Shown here: piece after piece, positions 52,620 to 64,000 of the stretch
How positions within the stretch are numbered: position 1 is the first letter of the stretch
Layout: every line of letters starts with the position of its first letter
Source of the DNA: Serpula lacrymans var. lacrymans S7.9
Taxonomy: Eukaryota > Basidiomycota > Agaricomycetes > Boletales > Serpulaceae
Assembly (NCBI RefSeq): GCF_000218685.1
Contig: NW_006763291.1
Coordinates: forward strand, 2,326,308-2,390,307
Direction of reading: 5' to 3'
Length of the DNA: 64,000 bases
The notes under the pieces: model-generated
Told to the model about the DNA's origin: nothing
Seen by the model: only the letters and a program-made list of their open reading frames with translations
Databases searched by the model: none
Program-made: the position numbers and the translations under genes

Positions 52620-55600
52620 TTACATGAATACACGGACATTCATTGGTCACAAAAAGAGAACAAACTTTTATCAGGCTTTACAACGGAGTTTGTGGACCTT
52701 CCAGTCTTTCTTCTGGCATTCTGAAGAGCAATACCGCACCTTCTTGCAAACCGTGCACATCTTTAACTTGGGCTTGCCTTTTCCTCTGCACACGAAGCAT
52801 CTATATGCCTCTGGGTCACGGCCCACCGTCTCCAGGTAAGAAACCGCGAACAGCGGGGACAACGCAATCCTGGTCACATATGGAGCTAGCGGTTTCCACA
52901 TGTTCACCTTATTCATGCCCTCGACATCCTTTCCCCTTCCACAACTGCATAGAGGGTTCTTCTCCATATCCTCCGTAAGCGGGATTTTGCCCTGAGCCTT
53001 GTACTCACAGTTCTCCCCGTGCGACCACGATCTGCACCTCTCAACAAAAGCAGGTATGAGTTGCTTCCAGGTTTGCATCTCGCCCTCGAAGACAGGAACA
53101 TTTCCCATATTTCCCTCGAAAACAAGTTTCGCAAAGGGCTTCTCAATTTTGATCAAGAGCGCACGAGTAAGCGGGAGAACGTATCCATCGCAGATTACTG
53201 TATGAGATGCTAGGTCATATCTCAATTCACTGATAAAAAATATAGTGTCGCAATTATTCGTCGCCTCGTCTTGCAGGGCAAAAAGTCGCCGTGGGGGCTC
53301 ACTCTGGATACCTGCATATCCAACAAAGATGGCGTGCAGAGTATCCTTCACGAACATAAGAGCATCACTCCTGTGCTTTTTCCTATTTGATCGTTCACGG
53401 GACGACAGCATGGAACCAACGTGAGGGTTGAGCCACTGGCCGATCTTTGGTCCTTTTATATCAAGGACTGGCAAGCGAGGCAAATTGATGCGATGGATAC
53501 TCCAAGAATTGAAGATGCCTCCTGCATCAATCACGGGGAACGGATTGATCTTCATACCGTCAGGTTTCAGTGTCCGGGAAGCAGGGACCACAACCTATCC
53601 ACATCCACTCCACATTTCAGCGTACGTTCAAAAAATATCATGTGAAAGTTGTAAAGACCTACCTCAATATATAAAGACTTTCTAGCAAGGCGAAGCTTAT
53701 TGGCACTTCCCGATACAGGGAAAGGAAAAATAACGTCCTGCTCGCGACTGCCAAGAGTTATTCTCATTACACAAGGAGACACTTGTGCTACCTGAGGAGC
53801 AGCCCCGGACTGGAATAGCCGCTTTGATTCTATATCGCTGACAGAGACTCGACAGGTCAAAGAAGCAACTAGCTCGCACTGTTCATCCAGCTCGACGACT
53901 GCGGCACTTAGTTCTCCTATTTGAGAGAGAAGGCCTTTTATAGCAGGAGCAGGGGGTGATGGTGAAGCCTGGGGCTTTTTGGAGGGTAATGGATACTCAG
54001 GCAAAACATGGACTAGAGACTCGTCCATAAGTTTCGCGCTGAAAACAGTCAGCCTTATACCAAGCTTGTTTATTAGTGTGAGTGTAGCAGGGGTGCTCCT
54101 AACCGTGAGGTCCACATTAAGGTTCTCTGGAGGCTCCTTATCCGTAAGGAGCATTGTGGGCATCGTGAATGACACCACGAGCGACGATGTTCCAGACCAA
54201 CCCTTGGTATCCTCCTCGAATACAACTCTTGGGTTTGCTTTTGTGCCCATCGAGATTGCCCTCCCAAATGCCACGTGTATTGCAGTAAATGTATTTTGGC
54301 ACCAATTGCCTATAACATCAGCCTGCAGTGGTGGTGTGCCAATTTCGTCTGTCGAGTGTTCGAGGACAGCCAACTTTTCACGAGGAATGACAAGAACAAT
54401 TCTGACAATGGGAGTAACAGTATCCCAATGTGATACTCTACCCAGTTTAGACGCCTTCATATGATAGATAGGCATGGTGAAAACGCCGTGACGGTACAGC
54501 AGCCCACACAGGTCTTGATAGTTGAGCGTATCCATTGGAAGTGTCTGATCTGCATGCTCTAGGTCGAAAAATCGATCCATAATTTCCAACCACGTTTCCT
54601 CAGAGACAGAAAGTCTATCCCTGACAAGACGAAGTAGAAGCACAAAGCTCTCGCGAATGTAATGAACAAGGTTCGAGCTCCCGACGGCTTTCGCTAAGTT
54701 ACCTTGATTAAGTCTCCAAAAGTGCATAGCGTCCTCCTGTTCAAACAATTCGTGATATATATCGTAGAGAAGCGTACCAAGCTGGCGTGGATCAAAAACA
54801 GGAGGTTGGATATTTGCAATGTGTGGGGCCGCGATGGTATCTCCAGAAGCAGGTGCCTTCCACGTCGTTACTTGATGATATTGTGGCACATCACGCTTCT
54901 CTTTAGTGAGCTGCCGATACAGAGTCACCTCGTGAGTGTTGGACCGTGTAGTGAAGCCAGACAGATAGTCAACTGGACACAAGCCAAGCAAGAGACCGAC
55001 AGCAGTCAAATCGGCATATAAATGCTCTGCAAACTCCTTTGTCCCATCCAGTCCATGGAACAACAAAGACTCGGCGTAGAGTACGCTAGACGAAGAAGGG
55101 GAAAGAAGTGGAATTGAAGCGACCAAGACGTTGAGAAGTCCGACATGGTCATCTAGATTCGAGGTGTCGATGACATTAAATGAAGTCGGCGCACCGCCAG
55201 ATAGATATTCGTCTCCATTAAGGTTGATCAGTTGCGTTTTCCACTGCGCAACTGGTAAGCCCATTTTAAGGGTTCCTGTGAGAGCAAAACCTTGAAGTGC
55301 ACGGCATACACGAGTGACATCCCCTACGATGAAGCGAATGGTAGGGCGAGAAGAGGAAGAAAGCGATACAGAGTAAGCAGAGCACCAATCGTTGAACTCA
55401 GCTTTTGCAGCCTTGACCACATCAACCATAGATACAGGCCCTCTCGTATTCCCGAACAAGGCAGCGAGGTGGAAGGGTGTCATTGGGTCAGTTCCATAGT
55501 GGACGGAGAAACGCTCCCCGGCTAGAGAATATACAAAGGTAGGGTTGAGTAAAGTGGCAGCAGCAAGCTCTTTGCTATTCGTAAAAGTAGTTCCGGTCTT

Positions 55601-56770
55601 CCAATAATTCTTGATCTGGTCGGACATAACATGTGCCGCCTTGATTAAAAGAGGACCCGAGGAACGTGCTGTACTCAGCGCACTCCCGAACATTGTGGCT
55701 TTGTACTGATTTGTGAAGGCGTTACGGATAGCTTTGATCCGCGTGCTTGGTAAATTCTCCAGTTCTACGTAAAGTGACCAATGACGCCGGATTTCTGCCA
55801 GGGTATACTCTGTACACATTTTGATGTGCGGGCCATAAATGGAAGAGTTCCAGTTCTTCAACGTGTCAGAGAGTCCGATTAATTTCTTACAATGCTCGAT
55901 CAACGTGGAGTGTGTGTCCTTGTCCACATAAAAATGGAAGAATATATTCCAGATGGTAGAGTTTGAATGCTTGTCGGCTATCATCGTAAATAGCAAGACA
56001 TTGCGGGCTAGAATGAACGATCAGTGTGTGAAATGAAATTGTGTTAAGGCATTATATATTCAAGTGTGGCGTACCCAGTATAGCAGGATCAATGTCACAG
56101 CAGGTGAAGTCAAGCTTTCGACCAACTAGAATCATATCAGTGTTGTGGATATCAGCATATGCGGCCACTCACAGCTAGGAGGCTCGCAGAAAATGGTGAA
56201 CAAGACGTTTCGTGGATCGCCACAACCCAATAATAAGAGATTCCCCGGCTCATCAGGAGGAAGGTCCCTTGATAAGCATACAGCGCTTGTATTTCCTATG
56301 GCATAAAAAAAGTATTTTCCTGGCCAGACAAGAGGATGAGACATTGCTCGTAGACTGGGGTGGTGGGAGAAAGGGAGACAAACTTGAACCCTGAGGATGT
56401 GCAGGCTCAGGCCATCGCCATTATTGGAAATGGTTGCTGACAACGAGACAAACGGCATAATCCGGTGTTCGACCTACAAAGAAGTCAATCCATAATGGTA
56501 CAGTATTCAAAAGAAATACTGAAAAGGTAGGCGCTGGCTGGCACAGGCTTGGGTAAACGACATCTCTTCCCAATGCGGATACTCGAATGATAATGGTTGC
56601 ACATTCCCTGTGCCATTGCATATCGAATGGAACTGTCTTTCATATGTTCGTTGCAGTAGACAGGCAAGCACCCTGATTGTACTACTCAGGTTGAATGTGA
56701 AAAAGTAAGTCACAACCGCTGAGCTGCCGCTTCATTACTAAATCTCCTTTTTAGTAAATCTGTCCGCCCA
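52620..56770. repeat. Direct duplication, right copy (about 4.2 kb)
   Basis: Pairs with 9600-13785. Near-identical in the 3' third of the gene, more diverged in the middle and 5' part, and similar in the upstream region to about 56770. Confidence 0.85.
52671..56344 (-). CDS. DUF4470-MYND protein, copy 2 (intact)
   Basis: Same exon plan as copy 1: the start MSHPLVWPGKYFFYAIG at 56342-56344, a short second exon, then 53663-56007 (2345 nt) and 52671-53594 (924 nt). No stop inside. The DUF4470 part and C-terminal MYND finger (CFVC, CTVC, YC, C, H, C) are complete; all zinc ligands are conserved. The last 306 residues differ from copy 1 at about ten positions, for example DPEAYR for DPAAYR and CSSECQKKDW for CSSGCQKKDW. 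The middle of exon 3 has more changes (GPVSMVDVV for GSTSVADVV). Both copies look functional. Their shared upstream region may give similar regulation. Confidence 0.9.
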
Positions 56771-57189
56771 TCCGCCGTCCAGTCTTCGGCCCCAGCCGGT
56801 TCCTTTCGCAGCGAAGTGAAGCTCTGTTTTTTGTTCCAATGACTTGAAACCGCCAACGTCCATGCCCGGGTCGCATTTGATTCAATTTTGACGTGTGGAT
56901 TCCTTGTTGTTGCACTTGTATTCCTTAAACTCAGAAGGAATGATTATTTATACTATCTATCCATCATATCCATGGATTGATCTGACACTTACACGGTTAT
57001 ATGGATCTCTCCCACCACTTCAATAACTTGCATTGGTCGATAGCTTTTAAGTCGGAGCGCTACTCCCTTCGACTCAGACCCATCGATGGAACGGCGAGAT
57101 AGCGTTTATTGCGGCCCGTAGGCTGTGCAGCTTTAGGTATTCATGATAAGAGTCTATTGTGAGCACCTTGGAACACAATAGTGTGTGAT
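56771..57189. other. Intergenic region, divergent promoter space
   Basis: Unique sequence between the duplication edge and the monooxygenase start; it should hold the monooxygenase promoter. TATTTATACTATC near 56945 is a possible TATA-like stretch. No repeat or RNA gene seen. Confidence 0.4.
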
Positions 57190-58697
57190 ATGACAACGGG
57201 GACCTACAAGGATTCTGATAACGCTAAACGCATATGCATCATAGGCGCAGGACCTACAGGGCTTGCTGCTCTCAAAGTGGTCCTTGACTCTTCACATTAT
57301 AAAGATGGATTATGGAAACCCACGGCTTTCGAAGCCAGAGAGAACATTGGGGGGATCTGGTATATACAATTCTTTCAACCTCAAATGATAAATACTAACA
57401 CGGAGATGTGTGATTCAGGTTACCAGCTGAACCGGATCATAACCCCCCCGTCACGCCCTTGTATGATTCTATGACAACAAACCTACCTCATTCCATAATG
57501 GCGTACAAAAGCTTTCCATTCCCACCTTCCACTCCAGTCTTTCCAACAGCCGCAACAGTACACGCATACCTAGAGTCTTATGCGGATACTTTCAACCTAC
57601 GGCCATATATTCAGCTCAACACTACTGTGCAACACGTAAGATGGTGTTTGTCCGAGTCACGTTGGATTGTTGAGGTATCTACCGGTGAGGTGATATCGTT
57701 CGATTTTCTGATAGTTGGCAATGGGCATTTTCGGGTGCCTCGATATCCGGACACTCCTGGTCTTGCTTCATGGCTCATGGAAGGCAGGGCTATCCATTCT
57801 GCCTGGTATCGTCGTCCAGACTTCATAACGGATACTTTGCTCGTCGTAGGCGCTGGCCCAAGTGGTCAAGATATAACCGCCGATATGAGCAGTTATGCTC
57901 GCGTTGTCATTCACTCGGCAAGTGGAACTACGTCAGGAGAAAGCGGGAACGTCAAAATGCGAGGTCGTATCACAGAATTCAGGAGCAATGGCGAAGTTGT
58001 TTTTGAGGATGGCTCCAGAGAGCAAAATGTCGACCACTGTATACTTGCCACGGGCTATCAATATTCTTATTCCTTCTTCGACTCCTCCGTCGTGACATTG
58101 GAAATGCCACCACATCACCTGCCGATTCCACAGGGCCTTTACAATTCCTCTTATCATATTTTCCCTCTTGCCATGCACCTTTTCCCTCTGCGTGCAAAGT
58201 TCCCTCCTTGGAGCATCGCGTTTATGGGCCTTACTCTCCGTGGTATTCCTCTGTCACTGTTCGAGTCGCAGGCTCAAGCTGTTGTCAAAACGTTCGCTGA
58301 GCCTCACACACTGAATATCCAAGCAGAAGAAGCCAAACTGGTAGCACGATATGCTTACCTACACAAGCAGTTGGGTGACCAACCGACCCTAATAGCAAAA
58401 GCTTGGCACTTCATCACCGAAGCCGAGTCATTTGAGTACCGTGATCAGCTGCATCAATACTCTGGGACGTTGGATCCGCAAAAGGTACCAGAATGGGAAA
58501 AGGAAATGTGGCAGAATAAAGGTGTGCTCAGGTCAGAATGGAAAAAACTAGAAAGAGCGGGGGAAGCTAGAATGTGGGTGGATGGCATTGGGAACAACGG
58601 AGGGGATCAGTGGATAGAGCTACTCCGGAGATTGATTCGCCAAGCATGTTCTAAGAATGATCCAGGAACATCTCGGTTCCGTGACTCTGTGGTCTAA
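57190..58697 (+). CDS. Flavin-containing monooxygenase
   Basis: Exons 57190-57359 and 57419-58697, 1449 nt, 482 residues; a 59-bp intron with GTATAT..TTCAG and CTAAC branch. FAD-binding RICIIGAGPTGLAALKVV near the N-terminus, FEARENIGGIW, then after splicing LPAEPDHNPPVTPLYDSM and TTNLPHSIMAYKSFPFPP. Second Rossmann motif for NADPH: LLVVGAGPSGQDITADM. The DHCILATGYQYSYSF motif is typical of FMOs. Such enzymes oxygenate N or S atoms of small molecules with NADPH and O2. No secondary-metabolite cluster is visible around it, so the substrate is open. Confidence 0.9.
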
Positions 58698-59015
58698 CCA
58701 GACCAGACCTGGAGTCTGGTGTATGGATTCATAGTGCGGTATTGAATCCACTTGCAATTGTTGTGCCAGTTTTGTGAATAGCTCATTGTCTTCGAGATTG
58801 TCATACGACATGCGAGTCACGTGCCGATACAGCCTTGCAGTGATTTTGAATTGATCTGGCATGTTCCTTGAGCTGACCAAATCCATGGCTAAGCTTACCA
58901 AGTGACCTAGGCTGTACTTATCCTTTTCCACCCTTGCTCCCTGTATAATACACGTTTCTTAGTACCACGTTTCTTGTATCCATACCACCATCATCCCTTT
59001 CCTGTATAACCAGCT

Positions 59016-60770
59016 ATGTCGAATGGACGGGGACTACCACTTCTCAGTGGCCCGCCACCTTCTTATACTGGTGATTTAGGCTCCTCGTGTAGGAGATGCA
59101 GCAAGGACTTCAATGTCATCTTTTCTAGAGCTAAGAGATGTAATCACTGTGGTAAGTACAGCTCGCAGCCTCTGATCGCAGGCGGTGCTGACTTGAGTTC
59201 CTATTTCCAGGCTACTCCTATTGTTCCTCCTGCTCCGATTTCCAAGCATTAATGCCGCGCCCTGGTCCCCTATCTGGGATATCGGGTTATGATACAGCAA
59301 GTGTCTGCGCATATTGTATCGAATTCTTGACCAGTGCGTTGGACTTTGTCTACTTGCCGATCGTTTGGTTAATCGTCGTAAGGATATTCCAGTAACGGCA
59401 TCGGGAAAGACACACTTAAAGTCTATGCCATTAGCCAAATTGAAGAAATACGTTGATGTTTATAACATTAAAGTCAACGGAGCAATCGAAAAACAGGATC
59501 TCATCGATTCCATCATCGCCGTCAGAGTGAGTTACCGCAGTTACAGCTAGCATCCATTCAAAATCCATGTTCACACACACACGTTCACAGACCGCTTACG
59601 GATGTCTGCCTTTTGCAAATGAAGTATGTCCCTTATCGATAGTCTCCTCTGTTGATGCAGCACTTTGTAACCCTGTTTCCGTAGGATTACTACCGTAAAC
59701 ATTCAGTACCTAATCAAGGGTCCCCCGGCCGTCGTGGCATATTTTCACGCTTGGCTCCAGACCCTCCTCTTCGACCAAGTGCACAACCACGCGCTCAGTC
59801 TTCTCGCCCTGCGTTCGCTCGCCCTGACCTCGATCCAAATCACAGACCCACAACATCATACACACCTCGTCCGCAGTCGCAGTCCCAGACCCGTCCACAG
59901 ACACAATACAGGCCGTACACTTCTTCCTCGCGTTCAGGCAGTACTTCCCACCGGTCTACGTCTTCGCAAGCGTCCCCGAATTTGGGCGTACCGCCACAAC
60001 ATGCCCGGACGCGCACAACATCTGCGCCTCCTACACCCACCCCTACGCCACTCGTGCCAGTCCCGGTGCCGACATTGGACGAGTTGCTCGACATGATGCC
60101 ATATCAGATAGCTGCTCTTTCGATAGGGACGCTGAAGGGCATTTTGTCAGATAATCATGTTAATGCACGGTTGATACTAGAGAAGAGCGACCTTGTAGCC
60201 AAGGTCAGTACACTGGTAGAAGATGAACGGCAAGAACGTGAGAGGAAGAGGAGAGAGGAAGAAGAGGAAGAACAACAACAAAGGTGGGCCAGAGAGGATG
60301 CAGAAAACGAGAGACAGAGACAAGAGGCTGCTGCTGCAGAAAGGGCACGGCGGCAAGCCCGCGTATCCCCCGATATTGACGAAATGAACGTTGACGGCTC
60401 TACAACCGCTGAGGCAGGACACCAGATACAATCATCTGACGAAGACACCAACAGGGCCAAGTCCCCGGCGCCACCGATGACACCTCCAAAGGCGCAGCCA
60501 CTCGTCGAACGCCATGGACTCTGTACCATATGCCAGGATGAAGAAGCAAATATTGCCATTGTAGATTGCGGGTACGTCAGCATTATTGGCATATGAGCGC
60601 CAGGTCTTCTTGTCCGGTCTTGACGCTGATAATGGTTCTTTTCATTTCCTAGACATCTTGCAATGTGTCGCGCGTGTTCAGAGTTGGTGATGAGCTCGAC
60701 CCGCGAATGTCCCCTCTGCCGCACACGTATAGTTACTAGCGCGCGTTTATTGCGAATTTACAGGACATGA
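59016..60770 (+). CDS. FYVE-SAP-RING E3 ubiquitin ligase (CARP/RNF34-like)
   Basis: Exons 59016-59151, 59211-59333, 59393-59526, 59591-59623, 59685-60571 and 60653-60770 sum to 1431 nt, 476 residues, all GT..AG. N-terminal FYVE-type zinc finger: CRRC, CNHC, CYSC and CAYC pairs. A SAP-like helix pair follows (MPLAKLKKYVDVYNIKVNGA). Then a long Pro/Ser/Thr/Arg-rich linker, a second SAP-like repeat (TLDELLDMMPYQIAALSIGT) and an acidic/basic coiled coil (ERKRREEEEEEQQQRW). The C-terminal RING is CTICQDEEANIAIVDCGHLA, CRAC, CPLC, C3HC4 type, completed only by splicing 60571 to 60653. The order matches animal RNF34/RFFL, E3 ligases of endosomal membranes; that role here is inferred. Confidence 0.9.
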
Positions 60771-61331
60771 TGCACGAAGGCGTTAAGACGTTAGCTCTGC
60801 TACACCGAATGTATCTGTAGTATACCTGGAACTGGTTTTTTCACATTAAGTCATGTTTATGGTCTTTGTTGTTCATCATTCTGGTTGTAATCCTCTCCTC
60901 TCTCTACACATATGAATGCAAATGCAATACTGTAGAATGTTTTTTTTTTATTCCCGAAGATGCACTCAATCTAAAATCCTGAATCCTGAAGAATTCACCA
61001 TAAAATACAAAGCAAATCACTGTTGTTATTCAACTATCGTAGTAATCAAGAAGCAAGAAAAGCGACTTCGACTTGCGAAAGTGAGCATGTATATACAATA
61101 ACAGTGAATACATTAATACTAGTGATGAATCGCGAGCGTTTCAAGAGTATATGAAAAACAAATGTAAAAAATCGCAGCACTTTGGTTGTTGAAGACAGAT
61201 AAACGAACAACAATCGTAAAAGGGTATATGGGAACATTGAATGTGAATGAAAAACCTCACCTCACCTCTCACCTCACAAATAAAAAAAAATACAAGCCAT
61301 CACTTAGGAACCATTTCGTTTATCCGCTCCC
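60771..61331. other. Convergent 3' intergenic region
   Basis: AT-rich space between the ends of the RING gene (plus) and the CSC1 gene (minus). CTCACCTCACCTCTCACC repeats occur near 61257. No gene seen. Confidence 0.5.
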
Positions 61332-64000
61332 TTACACCCTCCCCTCATCAGGAGGCGGCTCCGTAATCTCAACTTTCCTCTTACTGTCAAGCATCGCTCC
61401 CTCCGTGCTCGCCATAACACCCGCCTCACGACACGCCTCAACTGCCTCAGCGCCCAATCCAAGATCATCGAGAGGTATCCAAACGACCCTCTGCGGGCGC
61501 GACGTAGCAGGATGCGCAAAGCCATAGTCAACGCGTTCTCCAGGGACGTATTGAGAATACGATCCACCGGTGATGGGAGCGCCAGATGCCCAGGAGGCGT
61601 ATTTGGATTGTCCCCCCGGGCTGGTGGGCGAAGTGGGGGAGGTGGGGTTGCTCCCGCTCCCGCCGGCTTTCTCGTCGATGGGCCGTTGTCCAGCGTCCAT
61701 ATGGTTGGCATTGTCTTCAGTGGTAGTAGCGGGCTCGGGCTGCCTGTATGCCCTGTCTGCGAGACTGAGTGGGAGGGCATGTATCAAGGGGCCAAAGGAG
61801 TTGTTAATGATGGCATGGAAGGCGGCCTAAACATAACGTAGATTATACTGCCCTGTTAGCTAGGTTTTCACGGGGAATATCGAAAAGACGTACGGTGAAT
61901 ACAATAAGAACAACCATCAGCGCTCCTTCTGGGACCGCACTCTGCTTTTTGTCTGCATCCTGCGCGAGGAAGAATAATGCACAGAGGCATAACTGCTGCA
62001 CATACATCCCGACGAAGACATGTTGTATAGCTTTCGGGAAGAAGAGGCCGCCAGTCTCGCTTGTTGTAGGCTGAGTGAATTGGTACAAGAATAGGAATTT
62101 GTAAAGTTGGTAGAAAAGGAAGAAAGCTGCGCAGGCAAAGCCGTTGATGATTGGCGAGATGATGGAGTAACCGAAAGCTGGAATAGTCGGTGAGTTAGAG
62201 CACGTCGGTGAGACGAGAGTGAAATAGCTTACTAATGACAACGAGTAAAGTCATCGACGGGAACAATGTACCCCATGCAACAGATCGGGCGCCGTACTTG
62301 ATATTATATATCGATCGAGGGGTACTTCCCAAGATGAACAATTTCACATAGTACAGCGCTAGTGTTACAATGTTGAGGAATCCACCGGCCACTCCCGAGA
62401 GACCCTGCAAAAGGATGTATCTACAGAAAACAATCAGCAAAGAGATAAGGACTACAAGTATTCAACTATACGCACGTCAAGAAGAATGTAGATGCTTGGG
62501 GAAGATATTGTGCAAGAAGGCTAGGGATTCCAGTGGGGTTCTTCAACAAACCTGGCAAGGCAGCGATAATACCCGAACTAAGGGTTACAATCAAGAAAGA
62601 ATGCTAAACATGATCTTCAGCATCTGGCCTTCCACTATGATTACGAAGAGCACACTCACAATAACCTGGAAAATGAAGAATCGCGTCATAAGGCTGAGTT
62701 CGAGACCATTTTTGGTGGGTATGCCCTCGAACCGTCCGAGAAGACGCAATATGATAGGGAGTAACATCATAAGAACCGCTAGCAACACTGGGGGCAAGAC
62801 ACCCTGAATGATACCATTAACTTCCAAAGGAATTTTGCAAAGCCAAGCCAGCCAAGCAGCGCGGACACAAAGGCCTTTAATGTTCGAGATGATACCAACA
62901 AAAGCGACTATGAAAAATGATATATGAGAACTGCGTATCTTTATATTATTGGCTGTTCTGACTACTCACCAGGGAGCGCCCATAGAATGATCAACCCCGC
63001 AGTAGCCGCATAACTGATCGCCAACCTAGCCTTTTGTTCGTACGGGTTCAAGCCAAGATTTCCCCAGATAACGTCCTCAGGAGCAACTTCAACGTATTTG
63101 TCGTGCATCCTGTATGGTTCATGATGGGTAAGAGCCCGAACGGCAAGATGGGCAGCAATTTGCTGGTTGAATGTCACAAAGGCAGATGAGAGAGGAGGGT
63201 AAGTCTGTAAGGGACGATCATTGGAGTCTACTTTCCCATCACCGTTAGTGTCTTCCGGCTCTGGCAGAGGCGATTCTTGAGAGATTGCCTCGCGACCTCT
63301 CTCAAGAAGAACAGTCATTGTCGCAATTTCCTTCCGTGCCCAGTCAATTGAGTCAACTTCCTTTCCGATCAAGGGCAGAGAGAAAGGCATAAAGCCAGCG
63401 GGGAGTCGATGCGTAGGCCGCTTGTTCTTCGGGACAAGTTTTTCGGCGAGAGAAAGGTCGCGTTCTGCATCGGTAGTATCGGCGATGGAAGTGTCCTTGC
63501 CTGCTTTGGCGTCTTTCTCGAGCTGTTCAGCACGTAGTTTTGCAGCGGTAGTTATAAGCGCAGTTTCAGCTGACTCTAGTTTCCCGGAAGCCGCAAGCCG
63601 TCGATCATAGATATCAGGCAGTTCCTTGAGATCACTATTGAAAAATTTTAGCAAAGCAACTCGGAAATCATATCAGCCGCCTGAGAAAAGTCCTTATGAT
63701 CCGTCCTGCGGACAGCTATATCGTGATAAATAAGTGAACAAGGTGGCCCAGGCACAGGGACCGCTTAAGCAATAGGAACTGCCGGATGCAACGGGGACAT
63801 ATCTCGACGCGACACGTAGACTCACCGGTTGATCCAAATTTTCTTGACGCCCCCAGGAAGATGAGAGTACATCTTGCTAAGTGCTTTTTCAGACAAAAAT
63901 TTGGCAGGAATTCCAGTGACGAGAATGGTGTTGGCCTGAACTGTGGACGAGTGTTCAGGACTGATAAGGAAAATTTGACGGGCTGTGATGAATTTTTGCA
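61332..64000 (-). CDS. CSC1/TMEM63 family osmosensitive cation channel (partial, runs off the right end)
   Basis: The N-terminal exons are outside the window. The visible chain starts QKFITARQIFLISPEHSSTV, ILVTGIPAKFLSEKALSK, LPGGVKKIWINR (donor at 63825), then DLKELPDIYDRRLAASGKL in exon 62970-63634, which holds the cytosolic RNA-recognition-like fold region of this family. Next are membrane segments: AGLIILWALP-VAFVGIISN, GVLPPVLLAVLMMLLPIIL, HSFLIVTLSSGIIAALPG, YILLQGLSGVAGGFLNIV, FGYSIISPIINGFACAAF and QQLCLCALFFLAQD. After splicing, a Pro/Ser-rich cytosolic tail follows (TAAFHAIINNSFGPLIHALP to PPPDEGRV). It probably gates cations in response to membrane tension in the plasma membrane. 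Confidence 0.92.

Noticed and set aside
58620..58931. Minus-strand frame of 103 codons (YSLGHLVSLAMDLVSSR..) after the monooxygenase
   Set aside because: Protein-like composition, but no ATG at its start (GTG), it overlaps the monooxygenase 3' end antisense, and an upstream exon would run into the RING gene. I left it out; cDNA would settle it.
1..64000. CRISPR arrays, bacterial operons, prophage or plasmid features
   Set aside because: Spliceosomal introns throughout, eukaryotic gene families and LTR elements; direct repeats found are LTRs, microsatellites or the gene duplication.

Overview
The window looks like chromosomal DNA of a filamentous basidiomycete, probably an Agaricomycete. Host genes carry many short introns (about 41-80 bp, GT..AG), and several families are typical of mushrooms: a Cys-rich F-box protein with a C-terminal LRSH..KH motif, DUF4470-MYND proteins, and the transposon-associated 2OG-dioxygenase-like family. 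All assignments come from reading the sequence; no database search was run.

Left host block (1-13.8 kb), almost all on the minus strand: first exon of a probable GH47 alpha-1,2-mannosidase, an F-box protein rebuilt from 11 exons, the SNARE Sec20 rebuilt from 6 exons, a PHD-finger plus chromodomain protein, a divergent small coiled-coil ORF on plus, and an intact DUF4470-MYND gene of 1163 residues. Right host block (52.6-64 kb): a second intact copy of the DUF4470-MYND gene in the same orientation, a flavin-containing monooxygenase, a FYVE-SAP-RING E3 ligase, and a CSC1/TMEM63-type mechanosensitive channel that leaves the window. The two DUF4470-MYND genes are a direct 4.2-kb duplication.

Between the copies lies a transposon island of about 38.5 kb. 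Its left part (13.9-22.9 kb) is a graveyard: a Ty3 integrase relic split by a palindromic MITE-like element, three copies of a 1.8-kb TG..CA element, solo LTRs, and decayed transposon-associated genes. Its right part (22.9-52.3 kb) is a nested stack whose order can be read from target-site duplications (TSDs). A Copia remnant (copia-1) has a palindromic LTR. Ty3 element G1 sits in that LTR (TSD ATTAT). Antisense Ty3 element G2 sits in the reverse transcriptase of G1 (TSD CGCGA, one copy now CGTGA). A 1.8-kb element sits in the pol of G2 (TSD ACGG/CCGT), and the nearly intact copia-2 sits in the LTR of G2 (TSD CTATC). Ty3 element G3, with identical LTRs, sits near the end of G1 pol (TSD TCCCT). 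Removing the insertions restores continuous reading across every junction I checked.

The most interesting observations are these. All three Ty3 elements carry a primer-binding site complementary to the presumed 5' end of their own RNA, i.e. Tf1-like self-priming. G1 and G3, otherwise divergent, share an ungapped 103-nt leader block with covarying stems, evidence for an undescribed structured RNA. Gag-pol frameshift heptamers lie just before the gag stop. G2 has a third ORF in the env position. The 1.8-kb TG..CA element carries a conserved ORF for a predicted membrane protein. Most inactivating changes are CpG to TpG.
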